Source: JBIQLO01 sp044464175 (GTDB taxonomy: Bacteria; Planctomycetota; Phycisphaerae; Tepidisphaerales; Tepidisphaeraceae). From it: a DNA stretch of 32,384 nt. The stretch covers positions 1-32,384 of the forward strand of contig JBIQLO010000013.1 in the NCBI GenBank assembly GCA_044464175.1, given 5' to 3'. Below the pieces are notes generated by a model that saw only the letters and a list, made by a program, of their open reading frames with translations, ran no database searches and was not told where the DNA came from. Positions 1-8,800 of this stretch are shown in pieces (positions within the stretch are counted from its first letter, which is position 1; each line of letters begins with the position of its first letter). A program made the position numbers and the translations under genes.

Positions 1-123
1 GCGACGGGCATCCTGGGGGATTACAAGGGGTCGCAGGCGCGCGAGGTGAACTTCACGCTGGAGGAGTGGGATGCGATGAAGGCGCAGGAGCAGGCGGATG
101 CCGAGAGCGGGATGACGGTGTAG
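1..123 (+). CDS. C-terminal end of an unidentified protein (partial)
   Basis: An open frame enters from the left edge and ends at a TAG at 121-123, giving the last 40 residues of a protein (ends ...ADAESGMTV). The tail is acidic and contains the stretch EEWDAMKAQEQ, which may be helical. There is not enough sequence to name a family. The next gene starts 28 bp downstream on the same strand, so the two may be co-transcribed. Codon use is GC-rich like the neighbours. Confidence 0.55.
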   Translation, partial: ATGILGDYKGSQAREVNFTLEEWDAMKAQEQADAESGMTV

Positions 124-151
124 CGGAGGATTCGGGGGTTCGGATTCAGGG

Positions 152-802
152 ATGAGGAAGACAGCCGTGCATTTGAATCAGTCATTGGAATCCTGGCGGG
201 GGCTGGAGCTGCTCAAAGCACAGTTCCTGGACAATTGCTCGGCGCTGGAACAGCGCCACGGAGCGCTGGCGGAGCGGCTGCGGGGATTCGCACCGATGGG
301 GGAGTATGTGCTGCGGCGCGAGCAGGCGCAGCTGGTGGTGGGCCGGCAGCGCGGGGGAAGCGTGCAGGCGGTCGTGCCGGCCATCAGCCCGCCGGCGGCG
401 CGCGCGGCGCTGGGGCGGATTTACCCGGGGCGGGAATGCAATGCGCCGGCACTGGTGGCGGGGATTGACCAGGGGTGGCTCTGGCAGGCGCTCCACGGGC
501 TGCCGTGTGCGGCCGATCGACCGCCGCTGTTTTTTCTCTGCCGGCAGCTGGAGCCGCTCTGGCTGGCGATGCACCTGCATGACTGGCGCAAGATGCTGGG
601 GGATGAGCGGGTCTTTCTTTTCTTTGGCGAGGATGCGGTGGCGCAGCTGCAGCGGATGCTGGTTGAGCGGCCGCACCTGTCGCCGCCGACATTCGCGTTG
701 ACGCTGGATGCGGAGGTGTGGGGGCCGGGGCAGACGATCGGATCGCTCCGCTCGGCCGTGGGGATGGCGCGGAGTGCGGCGCGGCGCCGGCAGGCGGCGT
801 AA
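152..802 (+). CDS. Hypothetical protein resembling the N-terminal domain of some glycosyltransferases
   Basis: 216 residues. The middle (about residues 85-170) contains PALVAGIDQGWLWQAL, PPLFFLCRQLEPLWLAMHLHDW and RVFLFFGEDAVAQL. This pattern of a hydrophobic strand, a helix and a 'FLFFG-D' strand resembles the non-catalytic N-terminal region that precedes the transferase domain in some bacterial glycosyltransferases. That is a memory-based resemblance, not a search result. Here the protein ends soon after (basic tail ARSAARRRQAA) and no transferase domain follows, so it may be a stand-alone or truncated form. The ATG at 152 has only a weak purine tract in front of it, and no earlier in-frame start exists after the previous stop. 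It is followed at once by a palindromic repeat. Confidence 0.6.
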   Translation: MRKTAVHLNQSLESWRGLELLKAQFLDNCSALEQRHGALAERLRGFAPMGEYVLRREQAQLVVGRQRGGSVQAVVPAISPPAARAALGRIYPGRECNAPALVAGIDQGWLWQALHGLPCAADRPPLFFLCRQLEPLWLAMHLHDWRKMLGDERVFLFFGEDAVAQLQRMLVERPHLSPPTFALTLDAEVWGPGQTIGSLRSAVGMARSAARRRQAA

Positions 803-823
803 CGCCCATTTCCGCACCCGGCA

Positions 824-844
824 ACGGCGGCTGAAGCCGCCCCT
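824..844. repeat. 21-bp palindromic repeat, copy 1
   Basis: The core ggcggctgaagccgcc is a perfect 6-bp stem with a TGAA loop. An identical 21-bp sequence occurs at 1226-1246. Both copies lie just downstream of a stop codon. The stem could form in RNA, but no T-run follows, so it is more like a REP-type dispersed element than an intrinsic terminator. Confidence 0.7.
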
Positions 845-876
845 TTCGAAAATCCGGCCAAGGGATTGGAGGGCAC

Positions 877-1215
877 ATGGACCATCGCACCCTCGACTAT
901 CGCTCGCCGGCCGTGCCGCGGCCGCCGCGGCCGGGGCGCGTGGTAGCCGCCTCGGTGGGGGTGGTGGTCGTGGTGGCGCTGCTGAATATCGGTCTGTTCT
1001 GGTTCGTGGGCTTGGACGATTGGGGCCCGGCCATCATTGGATTTCTTGTGGGCCCGATCGCCAACGGCCTGGCGGCGGTGACCTTTCTGGCCTGCATTCC
1101 GGCCGTCAGGCAGTTTTCGGCCCGGGCACCGGTGTGGCATTATGCGCTGGCGGCGTATCTGGTACCGGGGGTGGCAATTTTTATCGATGTGCTCATTTGC
1201 TTCGGTGTGCCTTGA
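877..1215 (+). CDS. Small membrane protein, unknown function
   Basis: 112 residues. After a proline- and arginine-rich N-terminus (about 1-22) come three hydrophobic segments, at roughly residues 23-46 (VVAASVGVVVVVALLNIGLFWF), 51-75 and 88-110. This predicts a small inner-membrane protein with few soluble parts. The start is supported by a GGAGG-like tract at 868-872 in front of the ATG at 877. The gene is bracketed by the two copies of the 21-bp palindrome. No family is recognised. Confidence 0.65.
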   Translation: MDHRTLDYRSPAVPRPPRPGRVVAASVGVVVVVALLNIGLFWFVGLDDWGPAIIGFLVGPIANGLAAVTFLACIPAVRQFSARAPVWHYALAAYLVPGVAIFIDVLICFGVP

Positions 1216-1225
1216 AGAGGCGGCG

Positions 1226-1246
1226 ACGGCGGCTGAAGCCGCCCCT
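1226..1246. repeat. 21-bp palindromic repeat, copy 2
   Basis: Identical over 21 bp to the sequence at 824-844 (core ggcggctgaagccgcc). It begins 11 bp after the stop of the small membrane-protein gene. Together the two copies flank that gene as direct repeats about 400 bp apart. Confidence 0.7.
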
Positions 1247-1322
1247 ACGGGTACTGGTGAAAAATGAATGGCCGGTGGGCATCGGAGCGGGGTAGAATGG
1301 GGCAACGGACTCGGAGGTGCTT

Positions 1323-3089
1323 GTGGCCCGGATGGAGCAGCATGTCAGGCGCGTGCGAAACCGGCTGGCGCTGGCGAAGGTGGTTCATGCGCTGGGGTGG
1401 GGAGCGCTGGGCGTGGCGGGGGTGGCGCTGGGCGGCGTGCTGGTGGATCGGTGGATGCAGTTTGGCCTGGGGTCCCCGGCCAACTGGATTGCCCTGGGGA
1501 TTGTGGCCGGGGCGGGGGTGATCCTGTCGGTGGCTTGGGGCCTTTACCGCCGGCCCAACGCCGTGGCGGCGGCAGCGGCGATGGATGAGAAACTGGGGAC
1601 CAAGGACCGATTTGCCACTGCCCTCTACTTTCAATTGAGTTCCGACGAATTCGCCCAGGCCGCCCGCAAGGATGCCGAGCGGGCGGCGGAGAATGTCACG
1701 CTGCGAAAGCAATTTCCCCTGACATTCCCCCGGCCGGCGTATGGGGCGCTTGCCCTGGCGGCGCTGGCGGTGGCATGCGCGCTGTGGCTGCCGCCGATGG
1801 ACCTGCTGGGGCATCAGAAGCGCACGCAGCAGCAGGCGCAGCGGCAGCAGCAGGTGGCCTCGGCCAAGCAGGCGGTGAAACAGGCGCTGGCCAAGGTGCA
1901 GAGCGTGCCCAAGGCGGCGGCCGACAAGCAGGTGCTGGAGAAGGCGCAGCACGACCTGGAGGCGCTGCTCAAGCAGCCGGAGCCCGATCCGGCGGCGGCC
2001 CATCGCAAGGCGCTGGAGGCGTTGCAGAACGTCGATCAGTCGATGAAGGAGAAGATTCAGAACAGCGCCCAGTTCGCCCAGCTTCAGCAGCAGCGGGATA
2101 TGCTCAAGGCGCTGGAGCCAGGCTCGGATTCTGAAAACGCCGCGCTGAAAGAGGCGCGGCAGGCGATGAAGAAAGGGGATTTCGCCCAGGCGGCCCAGGC
2201 AATGCAGAAGGCGGCCGAGCAGTTTCAGACCATGACGCCGCAGCAGAAGCAGGCGATGGCGCAGCAGATGCAGGCGATGGCCAACCAGCTTCAGCAGGCG
2301 GCCAACAACCTGGCGCAAACGCAGCAGATGCAGCAGCAGCTTCAGCAGATGGGGGCGACGGCCCAGCAGGCGCAGCAGATGACCAATCTGCTCCAGCAGG
2401 CAGCGCAGGGGAATTCGGCGGCCCAGCAGCAGTTGCAGCAGATGGCCCAGCAGCTGGCGCAGCAGGCTTCCGGCAGTTCCGGCTCGGCACAGATGCAGCA
2501 GCAGTTGCAGCAGGCGCTGCAGCAGATGCAGGGGCAGATGGCGGCCAATCAGCAGGCGCAGCAGCTGGCGCAGGCGGCGGCGCAGATGGCCCAGGCGATG
2601 CAGCAGAACAGCAAACAGCGCATGGCGTCGGCGGGGGAATCCATGCAGCAGCAGATGGGGCAATTGGCGGCCCTGCAGCAGGATATGCAGCAGATGCAGG
2701 CGATGCAGCAGTCGATGCAACAGGCGGCGGGCCAGCAGATGGCGGCGGCCAACGGGCAGGGACAGAAGAACGGAGCGCCTGGCGGGCAGGGCGCCGGCAC
2801 CGGCGGCTCGCGGGCGGGGACAGGGCACGCCGTGGCCCCCCTGCCGGACGATTCCATCAAAGCGGTCTACAAGACGCACGCGGAGCAGGCGCCTTCGGAC
2901 ACCAACGCCAAAAGCCCGGTTCTGGCCAGCTTTTTCATCAAGGCCCCGACCATCAAGGGGAAATCAGAGATCAAGATGAGCGAGTTGCAACAGGCAACGG
3001 CGCAGGAGGCGGCCGAATCGGTGGATCAGCAGCATGTTCCCCCGCCGGTGCGGGAGGCGGTGAAGGAATATTTTGATTTCTCTAAGTGA
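1323..3089 (+). CDS. Glutamine-rich membrane-anchored coiled-coil protein (DUF4175-like layout)
   Basis: About 588 residues. Two hydrophobic segments near the N-terminus (roughly residues 23-45 and 55-75) and a third at about 140-158 anchor the protein. From about residue 165 to 490 it is a very biased Gln/Ala/Met region with repeated QQMQQ and QAAQ blocks, predicted as long coiled coil, followed by a Gly-rich stretch and a short conserved-looking tail. Membrane anchors plus a Q-rich rod resemble DUF4175-type proteins; this is a layout match only. A GTG at 1317 would overlap the GGAGG at 1313-1317, so the GTG at 1323 (5 nt behind it) is the better start; the ATG at 1332 is a further option. 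It stands alone before a convergent gene. Confidence 0.75.
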   Translation: MARMEQHVRRVRNRLALAKVVHALGWGALGVAGVALGGVLVDRWMQFGLGSPANWIALGIVAGAGVILSVAWGLYRRPNAVAAAAAMDEKLGTKDRFATALYFQLSSDEFAQAARKDAERAAENVTLRKQFPLTFPRPAYGALALAALAVACALWLPPMDLLGHQKRTQQQAQRQQQVASAKQAVKQALAKVQSVPKAAADKQVLEKAQHDLEALLKQPEPDPAAAHRKALEALQNVDQSMKEKIQNSAQFAQLQQQRDMLKALEPGSDSENAALKEARQAMKKGDFAQAAQAMQKAAEQFQTMTPQQKQAMAQQMQAMANQLQQAANNLAQTQQMQQQLQQMGATAQQAQQMTNLLQQAAQGNSAAQQQLQQMAQQLAQQASGSSGSAQMQQQLQQALQQMQGQMAANQQAQQLAQAAAQMAQAMQQNSKQRMASAGESMQQQMGQLAALQQDMQQMQAMQQSMQQAAGQQMAAANGQGQKNGAPGGQGAGTGGSRAGTGHAVAPLPDDSIKAVYKTHAEQAPSDTNAKSPVLASFFIKAPTIKGKSEIKMSELQQATAQEAAESVDQQHVPPPVREAVKEYFDFSK

Positions 3090-3107
3090 TGCCTGCCCGG
3101 CGGCCGC

Positions 3108-3290
3108 TCACGCCAGCCGCTGGCGGAGCAGTTCGATCTCCCGCCCCAGTTCCTCAAGCTGACATTCCAGAATCCGTTTGTCCGGCGGGTGGATCGCCCG
3201 GTCCATGCGGCGGCGGAGGTCCTGCGACTCCAGTTCCAGGCGTTCAATCTGGGCGGTGATTTCGGTCTGCTGGTTGTAAACGTGTCCCAT
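3108..3290 (-). CDS. Small coiled-coil protein
   Basis: 60 residues, starting MGHVYNQQTEITAQIERLEL and rich in Glu, Gln, Arg and Leu with heptad-like spacing; it is probably one helical hairpin or coiled coil. A longer upstream extension in this frame is unlikely, because a GGAGG tract sits 9 nt before this ATG (3288-3290 on the plus strand). It lies 47 bp downstream of the esterase gene on the same strand, so it could be the last gene of cassette A. Its 3' end faces the glutamine-rich gene across an 18-bp gap. Function unknown. Confidence 0.6.
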   Translation of the reverse strand: MGHVYNQQTEITAQIERLELESQDLRRRMDRAIHPPDKRILECQLEELGREIELLRQRLA

Positions 3291-3337
3291 CGATGCGCCT
3301 CCGGGCAAAGATGGAATCTTAATCCCCGGCCGAAGTA

Positions 3338-4399
3338 TCAAGCAACGCCCGGTTTTCCCAGATACCTGGTGAAGAAATCGACCGAGCGATTGGCGCCCCA
3401 GGCATGGCCGCCCTCGAACAAATCCAGCTCCAGCCGATCCCGCACGCCGGCGGCGGTGTAGATCTTCTCCACCTCCCGGAAGCAGCTCATGGCGCTGTCC
3501 AGTTTGAAGCATTCGTCAAAGGCGCCAATCTCCACCAGAAGCGGGCGCGGGGCGATGAGTCCGTGAAGATCGGGCACATCGCACAGGGCGAACAGGCCGG
3601 GGGTGATCTGGCTGCCGCAGGTGTTGGCGTCGCGGTAGGCGAAATCGACGAAGCGGTCGCTGTAGCAGAGATCGGCCGCCTTGAGGCGTTCATCGCAGAT
3701 CGCCATCCAGGTGGTCATGGTGCCGCCGTAGCTCAGGCCCATGACGCCGATGCGGTCGGGATCGACAAACGGCTGCTGGCAGAGGTAATCAACGGCGCGC
3801 GAGCCATCGTTGACGTTCTGGGCCATCGTCGTCGTGCCCATCATGGTGGCCAGGAGATAGTGAATATTGCACGGGTCGCGCCCGCGGGCCAGGTCGTGGT
3901 GGTTGGGCTTGCGGCGGTCATCCCGCTCGCCGAAGCCGCGCCAGTCGATGGCGATGGTGACAAAGCCGGCCAGGGCCATCTGACGGCCATAGTCGTAATT
4001 CAGTTCCTTCACATGGGCGCCGTGCGCGGCGTCGGAGAGGTTGCCCATGACCGCCTCCTTGCCGTAGGGCCCGTGCCCGTGGCAGCAGAGAATGGCCGGC
4101 AGCCGTCCCTGCGCCTTTTCGGGACGGAAGACGTATGCCACGGCCGAAAGGCCGGCCTCCACGTCAAAGATGACGCGCTGCTTGATCAATCCCTCGTGCC
4201 GCCACTCGGCCTGCACCTCGGGGTTGAGCGGCACGTTCCGGGGCAACGATCCCATCGTCGCCTTCACCGCCGGCAGCAGCTCATCATGCCACTGCCGCCA
4301 GTGCGCCTGGGTGGATTCGCCGAAGCGAAACCGCGGCGTGTGCTCGCGGGCCCGCTCCAGCCAATACCGATTCACCGAAAGATTTCGCGCAGTGGACAC
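3338..4399 (-). CDS. Alpha/beta hydrolase, acetyl-xylan-esterase or dienelactone-hydrolase-like
   Basis: 353 residues. The fold signals are ordered as expected: CCHGHGPYGKE (about 105-115, oxyanion region), IDWRGFGERD (about 151-160), the nucleophile elbow GLSYGG with Ser223, Asp295 in GAFDECF, and His332 in EGGHAW. The size and the CHGHG motif fit secreted or cytosolic carbohydrate esterase relatives, but no signal peptide is visible, so it is probably cytoplasmic. The start is taken as the GTG at 4399, because a GGAGG lies 7 nt before it; the earlier GTG at 4420 would put that ribosome site inside the gene. It sits 49 bp after the oxidoreductase and likely shares its operon, perhaps deacylating sugars released by the cassette A hydrolase. 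The substrate is inferred, not seen. Confidence 0.85.
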   Translation of the reverse strand: MSTARNLSVNRYWLERAREHTPRFRFGESTQAHWRQWHDELLPAVKATMGSLPRNVPLNPEVQAEWRHEGLIKQRVIFDVEAGLSAVAYVFRPEKAQGRLPAILCCHGHGPYGKEAVMGNLSDAAHGAHVKELNYDYGRQMALAGFVTIAIDWRGFGERDDRRKPNHHDLARGRDPCNIHYLLATMMGTTTMAQNVNDGSRAVDYLCQQPFVDPDRIGVMGLSYGGTMTTWMAICDERLKAADLCYSDRFVDFAYRDANTCGSQITPGLFALCDVPDLHGLIAPRPLLVEIGAFDECFKLDSAMSCFREVEKIYTAAGVRDRLELDLFEGGHAWGANRSVDFFTRYLGKPGVA

Positions 4400-4448
4400 G
4401 ATCGATCCTCCAATGGTCACGAATGACGCAAGCCGATGCGCCTCCAGC

Positions 4449-5798
4449 TTATTTGGCGCTCTTCATTTTGGCATACGCCTGCGACGGGCCGTCCACGGGC
4501 AGTTTGAGCAGGTCGTCAATGTTGACCGGCTGGCCGGTGTGGATCGACTTGACGGCGCCCGCGCCCCAGAGGATCGACCCGGCCCCGTCCAGATGCGAGG
4601 CGTTGCGCTTGTAGGGGTCTTCCGGGGGATTGGGGGAGAACAACTGCTCCAGCAGCAGCGGATCGCCGCCGCCGTGGCCCCCTTCGGCATGCGGAATGGG
4701 GATGTCCTGCGGCGCTCCGAACATGGGGTAGAACGTCAGCTTTTCCTGACCCCCCTTCTGCTCGGCCGACAATTCCTTGTCACTCTGGGCGGCGATGATG
4801 TGGGTGGCATGCTTGACCAGCAGCTCGGCCCGGCCCTTGTTGCCGGTGATCGAGGCGCGGAACCCTTCCCAGGGGGAATAGGTGATGAGCGAGTAGCTCA
4901 GGATGACGCCGTTGCGGAACTGGCCGGTGAGGGAGACGGTGTCCTCGATGTTCACATGCTTGCCGAAGACGTTGCGGTCGCGGATGTAGCCGCTGTCCTT
5001 CTCGGCGTTGAGGTAGAGCGACTTCATCCGCTCGTCCTTGTCCAGGAAGAGGGCAAAGGGGTCCTTCTCGGCCTCGGGGTGGCCGGTGTATCGCTCGTAG
5101 CTGTACTTCTCGCCCCGCCGCTCGGCCGCCTTCTGGCCGTAGAATTTCAATTCGCCCATGGCGAAGAGCCGCTGCGGATAGGAGTCCAGCCACCAGTTGA
5201 GGAGGTCGAAGTGGTGGGTGGATTTGTGCAGCAGCAGGCCGTTGCTGATCTCGCGCTGGCTGTGCCAGCGGCGAAAATAGTCAGCGCCATGGGAGGTGTT
5301 GAGGATGTACTGCATGTCGGCGAACAGGGGCGTGCCGACCAGCCCTTTCATCACCACATCCCGCATCGTGGTGGCGACGGGGGCATATCGGTAGTTGAAC
5401 GTGACGCGGACGCGGCGGCCGGTCCTCTCAATGGCGTCGAAGATGGCCTTGGCCTTTTCGGCGTCGGTGGTCATCGGCTTTTCGACGATGGCGTCACATC
5501 CCAACTCCAGGGCGCGGATCACGTACTTGTGGTGAACGTTGTCGGACGTGGTGACGATGACCTCGTCGGGCTTCTGCTCGGCGATCATCTTGTCGAACTG
5601 GTCGGCCGTGTAGGTGGGGACGGGCGGGTGGCCGTGAAGATCGGCCAGACGCTTGTTGTGGAACGCCATGCGCGTCGGGCTGACATCGCACAGCCCGACG
5701 AGCTGGTTGGAATCTTTGTACCGGTCGGCGATGGCGTCCAGAAACATGACGACGCGCCCGCCGGTGCCCACAACCGCAATCTTCTTTCGTTCGGCCAT
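4449..5798 (-). CDS. Gfo/Idh/MocA family oxidoreductase
   Basis: 449 residues. The N-terminal Rossmann nucleotide-binding part begins KKIAVVGTGGRV (residues 5-16). The family catalytic-type motif EKP is at 106-108 (AIVEKPMTTD), followed by the alpha/beta C-terminal domain with GLLLHKSTHHFDLLNWW (His-rich, about 190-206). These enzymes oxidise or reduce sugars and sugar derivatives with NAD(P); the substrate cannot be told here. No twin-arginine or other signal is seen, so it should act in the cytoplasm. AAGGAG lies 11 nt before the ATG. It is 85 bp downstream of the GH42-like gene and 49 bp upstream of the esterase, which suggests a role in metabolising the sugar released by that secreted protein. 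Confidence 0.9.
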   Translation of the reverse strand: MAERKKIAVVGTGGRVVMFLDAIADRYKDSNQLVGLCDVSPTRMAFHNKRLADLHGHPPVPTYTADQFDKMIAEQKPDEVIVTTSDNVHHKYVIRALELGCDAIVEKPMTTDAEKAKAIFDAIERTGRRVRVTFNYRYAPVATTMRDVVMKGLVGTPLFADMQYILNTSHGADYFRRWHSQREISNGLLLHKSTHHFDLLNWWLDSYPQRLFAMGELKFYGQKAAERRGEKYSYERYTGHPEAEKDPFALFLDKDERMKSLYLNAEKDSGYIRDRNVFGKHVNIEDTVSLTGQFRNGVILSYSLITYSPWEGFRASITGNKGRAELLVKHATHIIAAQSDKELSAEQKGGQEKLTFYPMFGAPQDIPIPHAEGGHGGGDPLLLEQLFSPNPPEDPYKRNASHLDGAGSILWGAGAVKSIHTGQPVNIDDLLKLPVDGPSQAYAKMKSAK

Positions 5799-5883
5799 TT
5801 TGGCTAGTGCTCCTTAATGTTGCATTGATACAAAGGTTGGAATTATAAGGTCGGTTCAGGCTCTTTGCAATCGGGGTGACGGC

Positions 5884-8800
5884 TCAATTTTGAATCAAAT
5901 ACAGGGCATTATCCCCCGTGCGCATCGGGCGATCGATCGTCCGGACCCGGCCCAGGAACTTGTGATCCCACAGACTGGTCACATCGGCGGGTTCGGGCAA
6001 TTCAATCCGCTTCAGTCCGTCCGTCGAGGCATGAATGGCAATGAGACTGTGGTTGAAATACATCACATCGTCCGACTGGTTGTAGACGGGGAGCTGTTTA
6101 TAGCGCGCCAGGCCCCGCAACAGCCCGGGGGGAACAATGCCCACTGAACCAATGTAGACGCTCTGCCAGGTGCCGTGGTCCTTCAGCGCCAGGCCCGCAT
6201 GCTGGTCCGTTCCGACAAACCGGCCCAGCGTGACGGCCTCGGGATCATCCACATAAAATCGCGGCAACCCCGCTTCGAAACCCTTTTCGCCGGCATCGCC
6301 CATGAATCCCCGCACATCCCGGGTGATCGGATTCTTATCATCCGTGATGCGCAAGGTCAGATGCATACCCGGGGCCTCGGACATATGCATGCCGGTCAGG
6401 GCTTCAACGTTCCTGATGGACTGGTCATGGCTGGAGACGTATCCCGCCCCGTAGCCGAAGACCAGCAGATTGCCATCCTTCTTGAGGGAATTGATCCAGT
6501 CCCGCTGCTGATCGGTCAGGGCGTAGGCGAACGGGAAGTAAAACACCTTATACCGCCCCGCCACGGCAGGGAGGTCGCGGAGCTGATATTGATCAATCGG
6601 GACGCCCGCCTGGTAGAGGGTGACCTTGGTGGTGGAGACCAGCATCTTGGGAATCGCGCCGCGCCGGGCGTCCGCCTGCACATTTTTGCCGTAAACGCCG
6701 GCGAACATCGCCATCTTCGCGATCGAGGTCCGGTCTTTGTCCAATACCGATTCAAAGACTTTCTGCGCATCGCCGATCACGCGGGCGATCATCGGATCGT
6801 TGAACCATCCCATCCCCATGTCAAAGGTCCACGAGCCGCTGCCGAAGCACATCTGTTTCATGTACTCGCGCTGCAGGACGCTGATGCTTTTGCGCGGCGT
6901 GTCGAAGATAAGGTTGTTGGCGTAGTTCCGTTTGATGACCGGGAACAGGCGATGGTCCATCTCCTCCAGGTGCAGCTTGTCATGAAGAACGCAACTGCTG
7001 AGCATGACCGTACTTTTGTTATTCAGGCCGATGTCGCGCCCTTCATAGGAAGGCCCGCCCACGGCATCGACGGCCGAACTGGGCATGACCACCTCGTACC
7101 CCCGCTGGGAGACGGGGCCGCCGGCGCAGGATTCGGAAATGTCGGGATAGTACGCCATCACCAGCGTCGGCCGCTTGCCGGCGTCCTTGACCGCCGCGGC
7201 CCAGCCGACGAACTGCTCCCCCACGCAGCGGCTGAGGCACTGGCGGTAGTCGATGACGGCTTGATCCCTGGACGGGTCGAGCAGATACGACCTGGCCTTG
7301 TATTGATCCACGTTGCGCTGCGCAATGCCGGGGGGCTTCACCTGATCGAAAGTGAGGCTCGCCTCGCCCCAGGCGTTGCGCAAGGCGTCGATCGTCTTGT
7401 ATTTGTCCTGCACGAATTGGCGAAACCGCTCGACCATGGGAGCGCTGTAGTCAACGACATGCTCGCCGCCGGGGGTCCAGTTGTCGTGCGGCATGCCCCA
7501 CTGCGTGTCATAGCCCCAGCAGAGGCGATAGCCGATGACCGCCCTGCCGTAAGGCATGGATTCAATGTGCCGGCGCATAGCGGTGAGAAACTCGGCGATT
7601 GTCCGGCGACTCGCCGTCGAGGCAGTGGAGTAGACGTAGTGCCCGTTCCACTTGGCGCCGCGGGAATGGATATACAGATTCTCTGCGGATTGCGTGCGAT
7701 AGGCGTCGATCTCTTTGGGCGTGCCCCAGTAGGTGTCGTAGATGCCGAGCTTGGGGCTCCAGCACAGCAGCCCATTTTGATCGCGCATGACCTGATCCAG
7801 ATGCTGGTCGGCCCACCAGTCCGGCGGATAGAGGTTGCTGATCGAGAGAATGAGATACCCGTCCGGAGCCTGGGCCAGGGTCTGGTACATGGCGGCGTCC
7901 AGGTCGCTGAAGTCATAGGCGCCCGGTCCCGTCCATCCCCCGTGAATGGCCGGGCCCCCATAGGGATAGCGGACGAAAAAGACCTTGATCCCGTTTTCCG
8001 CCAACCGCCTGAAGCCCGCCTCGCCGGGCTGGCCAAGGGCGCGGGAGGCGAACATGGGGGCGGCCGGTTTGCCGTCCAGGATCAGGCGCATCCCCCCCTT
8101 GTGGTTCTCCAGGCGAACCTGGGCAGGCGGGCGCGCTGCCAGATGCGCTTTAAGCGCCTGCAGGTCATAGGCATCCGGCTCAAACACCGTGCGCGGCTTG
8201 AGCTGCGGGGGCTTGCCGCGATAGAGCCACTGGTAGTACGCGTTGTCCGCCGTCACTTCTCCGTAGGACTCCAGGTAGATGCGCACATCCGTCCATCGGC
8301 GCGCCTGGGCGGCCAGCTGATTGTGGTCATAGCGCACCATGTCATCGTTATAAAAGTTCAGATGCGCCGTCACCGCGTGATGGGGCATCACCAGGCGGTA
8401 GACCTTGGCGCCGTTTTCATCGGGCAGCGGCTGAAGTTGCTCGACCAGGGTGGTCTGGCCCCGGTCGTCGGTGGTGCTCATGCTCACCCCCATCCCCGTG
8501 GCATCGGTCGGCGGACGCTCAGGCGAAAGCTTCGCGTTGGGCGTCAGGCCATCCTTGATTTTTGGATCGGCATCGGGCTGGCGATACCCGGCCACCACCT
8601 TGTACACGCACCCGGGCGCCAGCGAATCGAGATCGATCATGGCATACGGCCAGTCGATCCGCCGCCCGAAGACCTGGCGCGGGCCGCGCGGCGGCTTGGT
8701 TGTCCCCACATCCTCCAGTTGAACGTTGTCAAACTGGATTGTCTGCGCGCCCTCGGAGATCACCAGCGTGAGGCGCAGCGAATCCACGCCGGCGGGCACC

